The position numbers and the translations under genes are program-made. From NCBI GenBank assembly GCA_023415035.1, contig JAEZLX010000140.1:1-20220 (forward strand): a stretch of DNA of 20,220 nucleotides, given 5' to 3'. The notes below the pieces were generated by a model that saw only the letters and a program-made list of their open reading frames with translations, was not told the origin of the DNA and ran no database searches. Position 1 is the first letter of the stretch; the number at the start of each line of letters is the position of its first letter. Source of the stretch: Pseudomonadota bacterium (GTDB lineage Bacteria; Pseudomonadota; Gammaproteobacteria; Burkholderiales; Burkholderiaceae_C). This document shows, one piece after another, positions 14,157-20,220 of the stretch.

Positions 14157-15316
14157 CAGAATTTGACGTCGAGCGTGAACTCGGTGAAGGTGGCCTGGTC
14201 GCCGTGGTCTTCTTCCTGGGCTTCGGCGGCCTCGGCCTGCTTGACCGTCTTGAAGTCGTTTTGCAGGCGCCACAGAAGGTTGTTGGGCGAGTCGGCATGG
14301 GCGAGGCCCTCGGCACGACTGACGAGGCCGTCGTGAATCAGGCGCGCCAGGTCCTGCTCAAAGGTCTGCGAGCCTTCGGCCAGCGACTTTTCCATGGCTT
14401 CGCGCACACCGGAGAAATCGGCCTTCTGGATGAGGTCGGCGATCAGTGCGGTGTTGAGCATCACTTCCATGGCCGGGACACGGCTGCCGGTCTGGGTGCG
14501 AAGCAAACGCTGCGAGACAATGGCGCGCAGCGCGGATGCCAGGTCGCCCAGCAGGGTGGGGCGCACCTCCACGGGGTAGAACGAGAGGATGCGGTTGAGC
14601 GCCTGGTAACTGTTGTTGGCATGCAGTGTGGCCAGGCATAGGTGGCCCGACTGGGCGTAGGCGATCGCGGCCGTCATGGTTTCGCGGTCACGGATTTCGC
14701 CGATCAGGATCACGTCGGGGGCCTGGCGCAGGGCATTTTTCAGGCCCACCTGCAGTGAGGCGGTGTCGGAACCGATCTCGCGCTGGTTGACGACGGATTT
14801 CTTGTTCCTGAATACGTATTCGATCGGGTCCTCGATGGTGAGGATGTGACCCGAGGCATTTTCGTTGCGGTGGTCGATCATCGCGGCCAGCGTGGTCGAC
14901 TTGCCGGCGCCGGTGGCCCCCACCATCAGGATCAGGCCGCGCTTTTCCATCACCAGATCGGACAGCACCGGGGCCACGTTGAGGGTGTCCAGGTGGGGGA
15001 CATCCGATGGGATGTAGCGGATGACCACCGCGTAGCTGCCGCGCTGGCGCATGGCGCTGACGCGGAAGTTGCCCACCCCTTCCAGGGGGACACCCATGTT
15101 CAGCTCGCCGGTTTCGACCAGTTCCTCGATGCGCGTGGCTGGCACGATCTCGGCCAGCAGGTTGCGCGGCGCCTCGGGGGGCAGCACCTGGCTGTTGATG
15201 GGGATGGTCTGGCCATTGATCTTGATCATGGCCGGCGCATGGGCCGACAGATAGACGTCAGATGCCTTTTTGTCAGCCATCAGGCGCAGAATGCGCTCCA
15301 TCGTTCCATTGGTCAT
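14156..15316 (-). CDS. pilU: Type IV pilus retraction ATPase, PilU-like (PilT/PilU family)
   Basis: PilT/PilU ATPases form cytoplasmic hexamers that power pilus retraction. The 386-residue protein has the N-terminal PAS-like domain (about 1-110) and a RecA-like core. The core has Walker A GATGAGKST (133-141), Asp box TIEDPIEY (160-167), Walker B DVILIGEIRD (201-210) with E207, and His box HLCLATLHA (225-233). I favour PilU over PilT because of the length, the ending ADSPNNL, and LIADLIQK in place of the AIRNLIRE motif of PilT. GGGGAAGG stands three bases before the ATG, a good ribosome site. The gene sits 45 bases after dapD and is coupled to dapE; no pilT or other pilus gene is in view. Confidence 0.88.
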   Translation of the reverse strand: MTNGTMERILRLMADKKASDVYLSAHAPAMIKINGQTIPINSQVLPPEAPRNLLAEIVPATRIEELVETGELNMGVPLEGVGNFRVSAMRQRGSYAVVIRYIPSDVPHLDTLNVAPVLSDLVMEKRGLILMVGATGAGKSTTLAAMIDHRNENASGHILTIEDPIEYVFRNKKSVVNQREIGSDTASLQVGLKNALRQAPDVILIGEIRDRETMTAAIAYAQSGHLCLATLHANNSYQALNRILSFYPVEVRPTLLGDLASALRAIVSQRLLRTQTGSRVPAMEVMLNTALIADLIQKADFSGVREAMEKSLAEGSQTFEQDLARLIHDGLVSRAEGLAHADSPNNLLWRLQNDFKTVKQAEAAEAQEEDHGDQATFTEFTLDVKF

Positions 15317-15361
15317 GCGCCTTCCCCCTCTGGTATCTGGTGGTCAGTTTGCGTGGGTGAA

Positions 15362-16195
15362 TCAGTCCCGCAGCAGATCGTTCAGGCTGGTCGTGGAGCG
15401 GGTCTTGGCGTCCACGGTCTTCACGATGATCGCGGCGTACATGGAGTAGTCCTTGCCTTCCTTGGTCTTCTTGGGCAGGTTGCCCGAGACCACCACGGAG
15501 CCGGCGGGCACGCGGCCATAGGTGATTTCACCGGTTTCGCGGTTGAAGATGGGGGTGGACTGGCCGATGTACACGCCCATGGAGATCACGGAGTTTTCCT
15601 CCACGATCACGCCTTCGACGATCTCGGAGCGCGCGCCGATGAAGCAGTTGGCTTCAATGATGGTGGGGTTGGCCTGCAGGGGTTCGAGCACACCGCCCAG
15701 ACCCACGCCACCCGACAGGTGCACGTTCTTGCCGACCTGCGCGCAGGAGCCGACGGTGGCCCAGGTGTCCACCATGGTGCCTTCGTCCACATAGGCGCCG
15801 ATGTTCACGTAGGAGGGCATCAGGATCGCGCCCTTGGCGATGAAGGAGCCGCGGCGGGCCACGGCGGGTGGCACCACGCGAACGCCGGCGGCCTTGAGCT
15901 CGGCTTCGCTCTGGTCGGCGAACTTCACCGGCACCTTATCGAAGAAGGCCAGGTCGCCGCTGCGCATGATCTCGTTGTCCTTGAGACGGAAGGACAGCAG
16001 CACGGCCTTCTTGATCCACTGGTGGACCGTCCACTGGCCGACGCCTTCGCGCGTGGCCACGCGAAGCGTGCCGGCATTGAGCTCACTGATGACATGCTCG
16101 ACCGCGTCGGTCACTTCCTTGGGGGCCGAGGCGGGAGAGAGCTCGGCGCGGTTCTCCCAGGCGTTGTCGATCAGGTTTTGCAGTTGTTGGGTCAT
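15362..16195 (-). CDS. dapD: 2,3,4,5-tetrahydropyridine-2,6-dicarboxylate N-succinyltransferase
   Basis: DapD transfers succinyl from succinyl-CoA to tetrahydrodipicolinate, opening the succinylase branch of diaminopimelate synthesis. The 277-residue length matches E. coli (274). Residues 1-100 form the helical N-terminal domain (GVGQWTVHQWIKKAVLLSF). Residues 105-240 are the left-handed beta helix built from hexapeptide repeats (GSFIAKGAILMPSYVNIGAYVD, in part; VGKNVHLSGGVGLGG; ANCFIGARSEIVEG). The C-terminus SLNDLLRD is standard. It follows dapC by 42 bases and precedes the pilU-like gene by 45, with no terminator in either gap. The ribosome site is weak. Confidence 0.98.
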   Translation of the reverse strand: MTQQLQNLIDNAWENRAELSPASAPKEVTDAVEHVISELNAGTLRVATREGVGQWTVHQWIKKAVLLSFRLKDNEIMRSGDLAFFDKVPVKFADQSEAELKAAGVRVVPPAVARRGSFIAKGAILMPSYVNIGAYVDEGTMVDTWATVGSCAQVGKNVHLSGGVGLGGVLEPLQANPTIIEANCFIGARSEIVEGVIVEENSVISMGVYIGQSTPIFNRETGEITYGRVPAGSVVVSGNLPKKTKEGKDYSMYAAIIVKTVDAKTRSTTSLNDLLRD

Positions 16196-16237
16196 GTTCT
16201 GTTCGTTGTATCAGGATGGAAAATCGTGTGGCTGGGG

Positions 16238-17458
16238 TCAGGCCTGCCGGCGGCAGAAGTCCACGATGCGCCGGGCGGCCTCCAGGCATTCGGCCGGTTC
16301 GGCCACAAGGGCCATGCGCACGCGTCCGGCGCCCGGATTGACACCGTTGACTTCGCGGGCCAGGTAGCTGCCCGGCAGCACCGTGACATTGTATTGAGCC
16401 AGCAGCTCGCGGGCGAAGGCTTCGTCGGCGTTCAGACCCGGAATCCGGCCGGCAAAGCTTGCCGGCACGCCTGCCCACAGGTAAAAGGCCGCATCAGGCA
16501 GCGCGACATCCAGCACATCCGCCAGCGTCGGGGTGACCTGGGCGAACTTCTCGCGGTACTGGCGCCGGTTGTCCTCGACGTGGGCCTCGTCGCCCCAGGC
16601 GGCGATGCTGGCGGCCTGCACGACCGGGCTCATGGCGCTGCCGTGGTAGGTGCGGTAGAGCAGAAAGGGCTTGATCAGGTTGGCATCGCCCGCCACAAAG
16701 CCGCTGCGCAGCCCCGGAACGTTGGACCGCTTGGACAGGCTCGTGAACATCACCAGGTTGCGGAAGTCGCGCCCGAGCTTTGTGGCGGCCTCCAGCCCGC
16801 CCAGTGGCGGTTCGTCGCGGAAGTAGATCTCGCTGTAGCACTCGTCGGAGGCGATGACGAAGCCGTGGCGGTCGCTCAGCTCGAACAGGCGCTGCCACTC
16901 CTGCAGCGGCATCACGGCACCCGTGGGGTTGCCTGGCGAGCAGACGTAGATCATCTGCACGCGCGCCCAGACCTCGTCGGGCACGCTGTCCCAGTCGACG
17001 GCAAAATTTCGGGTCGGATCGCTGGGGACGTACCAGGGCTGCACACCACCCAGCAGGGCCGCGCCCTCGTAGATCTGGTAGAACGGATCGGGACAGGCGA
17101 GCAGCGCGCCGGGTCGCGTGGGGGCGAGTACGGTCTGCGCGAAGGCGAACAGGGCTTCGCGCGAGCCGTTGACGGGCAGCACCTGCGTGGCCGGGTCCAC
17201 GGTCACGCCATAGCGGCGCTGCAGCCACGCCGCGCAGGCCTGGCGCAGGGCGGGGTCGCCGGCGGTGGCCGGGTAGCCCGAGAGTCCCTTGCCGATCGCG
17301 GCGGCCAGGGCCTGCTTGAGCATGGATGGGGCATCATGACGGGGTTCTCCGATGCCCAGACTGATGGGGGAATGGTCGGCCGAGGGCGTGACGTCCGCGA
17401 AGAGACGGCGCAGCCGTTCGAAGGGATAGGGCTGCAGGCGGGAAAGCAGGGGATTCAT
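16238..17458 (-). CDS. dapC: Succinyldiaminopimelate aminotransferase DapC
   Basis: DapC is a PLP enzyme that transaminates N-succinyl-2-amino-6-ketopimelate with glutamate, the step between DapD and DapE. The 406-residue class I/II aminotransferase has SLGIGEPRH (33-41), the substrate and cofactor loop VNGSREALF (96-104), SPGNPTG (174-180), SDECYSE (204-210) and the PLP lysine K243 in FTSLSKRSNVPG. A conserved arginine lies in GAGRVRMALV near the C-terminus. The length and the neighbouring dapD and dapE favour DapC over other aminotransferases. No ribosome site precedes the ATG at 17458, and a GATAAT box lies eight bases upstream. It heads the minus-strand block. Confidence 0.95.
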   Translation of the reverse strand: MNPLLSRLQPYPFERLRRLFADVTPSADHSPISLGIGEPRHDAPSMLKQALAAAIGKGLSGYPATAGDPALRQACAAWLQRRYGVTVDPATQVLPVNGSREALFAFAQTVLAPTRPGALLACPDPFYQIYEGAALLGGVQPWYVPSDPTRNFAVDWDSVPDEVWARVQMIYVCSPGNPTGAVMPLQEWQRLFELSDRHGFVIASDECYSEIYFRDEPPLGGLEAATKLGRDFRNLVMFTSLSKRSNVPGLRSGFVAGDANLIKPFLLYRTYHGSAMSPVVQAASIAAWGDEAHVEDNRRQYREKFAQVTPTLADVLDVALPDAAFYLWAGVPASFAGRIPGLNADEAFARELLAQYNVTVLPGSYLAREVNGVNPGAGRVRMALVAEPAECLEAARRIVDFCRRQA

Positions 17459-17466
17459 GGCAGGCG

Positions 17467-17472
17467 ATTATC
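17467..17472 (-). promoter_or_regulatory. Candidate -10 element immediately upstream of dapC
   Basis: The minus strand reads GATAAT (five of six to TATAAT), ending eight bases before the dapC ATG. This would place the transcription start within about two bases of the start codon. dapC lacks a visible ribosome site, which fits a leaderless message. No -35 hexamer is convincing at normal spacing. Confidence 0.4.
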
Positions 17473-17521
17473 CGGGATGCGGGCAATCGCGGCGCCCCGG
17501 GGTGATGTCCGCGTCCATGCA

Positions 17522-17558
17522 CAATACGGGCCAATACGAGAAACCGGCCGGTACCGGT
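17522..17558. promoter_or_regulatory. Operator-like cluster in the dapC / acyl-CoA ligase divergent region
   Basis: CAATACG occurs at 17522-17528 and again at 17532-17538, exactly ten bases apart, which is about one helical turn. Five bases further on, ACCGGCCGGT (17543-17552) and ACCGGT (17553-17558) are two adjoining perfect palindromes. The cluster lies between two divergent starts, where a regulator serving either gene would bind. No known regulator motif is recognised. Confidence 0.4.
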
Positions 17559-17616
17559 CATCCGGAGACAGCAGGTGCGCGCCATCAGGTCATCTCAGGT
17601 GCGGCGCGCGAGGCGA

Positions 17617-17656
17617 CAACAAACAAAAAGCCCGTCGCTTTGCGGGAAGCGGGGCT
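17617..17656 (-). terminator. Intrinsic terminator facing dapC, with no gene upstream on its strand
   Basis: Read on the minus strand from 17656, AGCCC and CGCTT pair with AAGCG and GGGCT, forming a 10-bp stem with one 2-base bulge and a 6-base loop (CCCGCA). It is followed at once by TTTTTGTTTGTTG. This is a textbook Rho-independent terminator. It lies 158 bases upstream of dapC and just in front of the divergent acyl-CoA ligase start, so it ends no annotated gene. On the plus strand the same hairpin sits eight bases before the ligase ATG. Confidence 0.65.
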
Positions 17657-17664
17657 GTCATCCC

Positions 17665-19485
17665 ATGAGCAATCCACAATCACTCGAGCAAGTCAACACC
17701 TTGCCCCAGCTGCTGGACTGGCGCATCGCGACCAGCCCCGATGCGGAGGCTTATCGCGAGTTCGATGCAGCCAAGGGATCCTGGGTGTCCGTCACCTGGG
17801 CGCAGGCGGGGCAAATGGTGGAACGCTGGCGCAAGGCGCTGGCAGCCGAAGAACTCGCGCCTGGCGCGCGCGTGGCCATCCTGCTGCCCAACGGCCTGGA
17901 CACGGTGTGCATGGACCAGGCGGTGCTGTCGCTGGGCTGCGTGCCGGTGCCGATGCACGATCTCGACAACCCGGGCAGCATCGCGTACATCCTGGCTGAC
18001 AGCGATGCGCAGGTGCTGATCGTCAACCGGCCGGAGCAGTGGGAGGCCATCCAGGGCACCGGTGTCGCGTTGCCCAGTCTGTCCCGTGTGGTGTTGCGGC
18101 GCGGCGAGCCCGCCGGCGACGATGGCCGGGTACTCACGCTGAAAGCATGGTTGCAGGCGGGTGAGGCCGTCCAGCCCGATATTGCCGGTCGTTCGCCAGG
18201 CCCCGATGACCTGGCGGCGGTGGTCTACACCTCCGGCACCACAGGGCGGCCCAAGGGCGTGATGCTCACGCACCACAACGTGCTGTCCAATGTGAAGGCC
18301 ACGCTTGATCGCGTGCCCGCACTGCAGACGGACCGCTTCCTGTCGTTCCTGCCGCTGTCGCACACGCTGGAGCGCACGGCGGGCTACTACCTGCCCATTG
18401 CATCCGGCTCCTGCGTGGCGTTTGCGCGCTCGGTGCCCCTGCTTGCCGAGGACATGAAGACCCAGCAGCCGACCGTGCTGATCTCGGTGCCACGCATTTA
18501 CGAGCGCATTTACGGCCGCATCCAGCAGGCACTGGCCGGTTCGGCCATGCGGCAGCGACTGTTCGAGCAGGCGCAGGCCGTCGGCTGGCGCCGCTTCCGC
18601 CGTCGCCAGGGTCTGCCGCTCTCGGCAGAAGACGCCCGGGTGCCGGTCTGGCGCGATGCGCTTGCCTGGCCGCTGCTGCAACGCCTGGTGGCCCGGCCGC
18701 TGCTGGCGCAGTTCGGCGGGCGTATCCGGGTAGCCATCAGCGGCGGTGCACCGCTGTCGGCGGCCATGGCACGGTGTTTTCTGGGCCTGGGCCTGCCCAT
18801 CGTCCAGGGCTACGGCCTGACCGAGACCTCGCCTGTGGCGGCTGCCAACGGTCTGGACGACAACGATCCTCAGACGGTGGGCCGCCCGCTCAAGGGGACC
18901 GAGATCCGTCTTGGCGAAAACGATGAGATCCAGATCCGCGGCCCCAGCGTGATGCGGGGCTACTGGAAGCGGCCCGAGGACACGGCCCTGGTGCTGTCGG
19001 CCGATGGCTGGTATTCCAGTGGCGACCAGGGTGAGTTCGAGAACGGACGCCTGCGCATCAAGGGCCGTATCAAGGAAATCATCGTCACGTCCACGGGTGA
19101 GAAAGTCTCGCCCGCCGACCTGGAGCTGGCCATCCTGGCCGACAGCCTGTTTGCCCAGGCCTGGGTCGTGGGTGAAGGGCGTCCCTTCATCTCGGCATTC
19201 GTCGTGCTCGACCGCGAGGCGTGGACGGGACTGGCCAGGCAGTCCGGGTGGGGCGGGAACGGAGACGGCCAGGTGCTCACGCAGCCCGCGGTGCGCGAAG
19301 CGCTGCTGGCGCGGATCCGTGCCGCCACCGCCGGTTTCCCGCACTACGCGCAGCCTCGCGCCGTGTGGGCGACCCTTGAGCCCTGGACGCCTGACAACAC
19401 CTTGCTGACCCCGACGCTGAAGCTCAAGCGCAACAACCTGGCGGCATATTTCCAGAATGAGGTAGACAGCCTTTACCGGCGCTGA
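17665..19485 (+). CDS. Long-chain fatty acid-CoA ligase (AMP-forming, FAA1-type)
   Basis: The enzyme activates fatty acids with ATP through an acyl-adenylate and transfers them to CoA. The 606-residue protein shows the adenylation motifs in order: YTSGTTGRPKG (188-198), the FLPLSHTLERTAGYY region, GYGLTETSPV (382-391), the YSSGDQGEF motif with D454, and GRIKEIIVTSTGEKVSP toward the C-terminus. The length and the internal segment between LISVPRIYERIYGRI and the GYGLTE motif fit the long bacterial FAA1-like group rather than E. coli FadD (561 residues). ATG 17665 follows a hairpin and lacks a good ribosome site; an upstream in-frame GTG at 17575 would add 30 basic residues of low plausibility. 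Substrate chain length cannot be read from sequence. Confidence 0.92.
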   Translation: MSNPQSLEQVNTLPQLLDWRIATSPDAEAYREFDAAKGSWVSVTWAQAGQMVERWRKALAAEELAPGARVAILLPNGLDTVCMDQAVLSLGCVPVPMHDLDNPGSIAYILADSDAQVLIVNRPEQWEAIQGTGVALPSLSRVVLRRGEPAGDDGRVLTLKAWLQAGEAVQPDIAGRSPGPDDLAAVVYTSGTTGRPKGVMLTHHNVLSNVKATLDRVPALQTDRFLSFLPLSHTLERTAGYYLPIASGSCVAFARSVPLLAEDMKTQQPTVLISVPRIYERIYGRIQQALAGSAMRQRLFEQAQAVGWRRFRRRQGLPLSAEDARVPVWRDALAWPLLQRLVARPLLAQFGGRIRVAISGGAPLSAAMARCFLGLGLPIVQGYGLTETSPVAAANGLDDNDPQTVGRPLKGTEIRLGENDEIQIRGPSVMRGYWKRPEDTALVLSADGWYSSGDQGEFENGRLRIKGRIKEIIVTSTGEKVSPADLELAILADSLFAQAWVVGEGRPFISAFVVLDREAWTGLARQSGWGGNGDGQVLTQPAVREALLARIRAATAGFPHYAQPRAVWATLEPWTPDNTLLTPTLKLKRNNLAAYFQNEVDSLYRR

Positions 19486-19526
19486 TCCCTACCGAAGGCT
19501 CAGTTAACATCACGTTTCGCGCCCGC

Positions 19527-19557
19527 TCCCGGCCAGTGCTGCCGGGATGCCGACTTT
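19527..19557 (+). terminator. Possible terminator after the acyl-CoA ligase gene
   Basis: TCCCGGC (19527-19533) pairs with GCCGGGA (19541-19547) across a 7-base loop, 41 bases after the ligase stop. A run of four T (19554-19557) comes six bases after the stem, farther than in a good intrinsic terminator, so efficiency is doubtful. Confidence 0.3.
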
Positions 19558-19608
19558 TCCAACAAAATCAAGGGCTTGCGCCCTGCGTGGCGAGAAACAG
19601 GGTTCTTC

Positions 19609-20220
19609 GTGCGTCTGACATCCATCAAGCTTTCGGGCTTCAAGTCCTTTGCCGAGCCCACTGCCTTCATGTTGCCGGGGCAACTGGTCGGGGTGGTGGG
19701 CCCCAACGGCTGCGGCAAGTCCAACATCATGGATGCGGTCCGCTGGGTGCTGGGGGAGTCCAAGGCGTCGGAGCTGCGTGGCGAGTCCATGCAGGACGTC
19801 ATCTTCAACGGCACCACCAGCCGCAAGCCGGCCAGCCGTGCCAGCGTGGAACTGGTGTTCGACAACAGCGACCACCGCGCCGGCGGCCAGTGGGGCCAGT
19901 TCACCGAGATTGCCGTCAAGCGCGTGCTCACGCGTGACGGCACCAGCAGCTACTACATCAACAACCAGCCGGTGCGCCGGCGCGACATCCAGGACATCTT
20001 TCTCGGTACTGGCCTGGGGCCGCGCGCCTACGCCATCATCGGGCAGGGCATGATCTCGCGCATCATCGAGGCCAAGCCGGATGACATGCGCATCTTCCTG
20101 GAAGAAGCGGCTGGCGTGTCGCGCTACAAGGAGCGGCGCCGCGAGACCGAGAATCGGCTCTCGGATACGCGCGAGAACCTGACCCGCGTCGAAGATATCC
20201 TGCGCGAACTCGGCACCAAT
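19609..20220 (+). CDS. smc: Chromosome segregation protein SMC, N-terminal part
   Basis: SMC is the ATPase that, with ScpA and ScpB, condenses and helps separate bacterial chromosomes. The 204 residues visible run off the right edge in an open frame. The N-terminal head half is clear: RLTSIKLSGFKSFAEPT, Walker A GPNGCGKS (31-38), RWVLGESKASELRGESMQDVIF, YINNQPVRRRDIQDIFLGTG, the Q-loop region IIGQGMISRIIEAKP, and EEAAGVSRYKERR leading into the first coiled coil. The start is GTG 19609, supported by CAGGG six bases upstream and by the usual SMC N-terminus. The gap from the upstream ligase gene is 123 bases. Confidence 0.97.
   Translation, partial: MRLTSIKLSGFKSFAEPTAFMLPGQLVGVVGPNGCGKSNIMDAVRWVLGESKASELRGESMQDVIFNGTTSRKPASRASVELVFDNSDHRAGGQWGQFTEIAVKRVLTRDGTSSYYINNQPVRRRDIQDIFLGTGLGPRAYAIIGQGMISRIIEAKPDDMRIFLEEAAGVSRYKERRRETENRLSDTRENLTRVEDILRELGTN

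Noticed and set aside
19571..19584. AGGGC-TTGC-GCCCT hairpin before smc, resembling a minus-facing terminator followed by TGATTTTGTT.
   Set aside because: The stem is only five base pairs, and no minus-strand gene ends there.

Overview
The window is GC-rich, gene-dense chromosomal DNA from a betaproteobacterium. It is most likely from the order Burkholderiales and probably the family Alcaligenaceae. This rests on the FtsH N-terminus, the SMC N-terminus, a YhbY with a long basic tail, and the dapC-dapD-dapE-prmB cluster beside smc. The family-level call is inference from remembered relatives, not from a search. I see no rRNA, tRNA, CRISPR array, insertion sequence, prophage or integron. No stretch longer than about 210 bases lacks a gene.

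Layout, left to right. Bases 1-480 hold the end of a YqjE-like membrane protein gene and a small basic YqjK-like gene overlapping it, both on +. Next come pyrD (-) and rpiA (+), diverging from a 52-base gap. rpiA converges on a minus-strand set running yhbY, then prlC-type oligopeptidase, then a secreted DUF4124-glutaredoxin protein. yhbY diverges from rlmE-ftsH (+). ftsH ends at a strong hairpin shared with a convergent secreted nuclease gene (-). A YitT-family membrane protein (+) and a GlsB/YeaQ-type small membrane protein (-) converge with one base between their stops.

Bases 10136-17458 are one minus-strand block read dapC, dapD, pilU-like ATPase, dapE, prmB, yheS-like ABC-F ATPase. The last three junctions overlap by 1, 4 and 4 bases, so this looks like one operon with translational coupling. 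It joins three steps of the succinylase branch of lysine/diaminopimelate synthesis to a type IV pilus retraction ATPase and two ribosome-related proteins. A 206-base divergent region with repeats, palindromes and a minus-facing terminator separates dapC from a long-chain acyl-CoA ligase (+). The start of smc (+) follows and runs off the right edge.

The content is mostly housekeeping: pyrimidine synthesis (pyrD), pentose phosphate pathway (rpiA), ribosome assembly and modification (yhbY, rlmE, prmB, yheS), membrane protein quality control (ftsH), peptide turnover (prlC), lysine/peptidoglycan precursor supply (dapC, dapD, dapE), lipid activation and chromosome condensation (smc). I did not find a convincing new system. 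The points most worth a second look are the orphan terminator and operator-like repeats upstream of dapC, the pilus ATPase coupled to dapE, the prmB-yheS coupling, and possible leaderless starts of yhbY and dapC.
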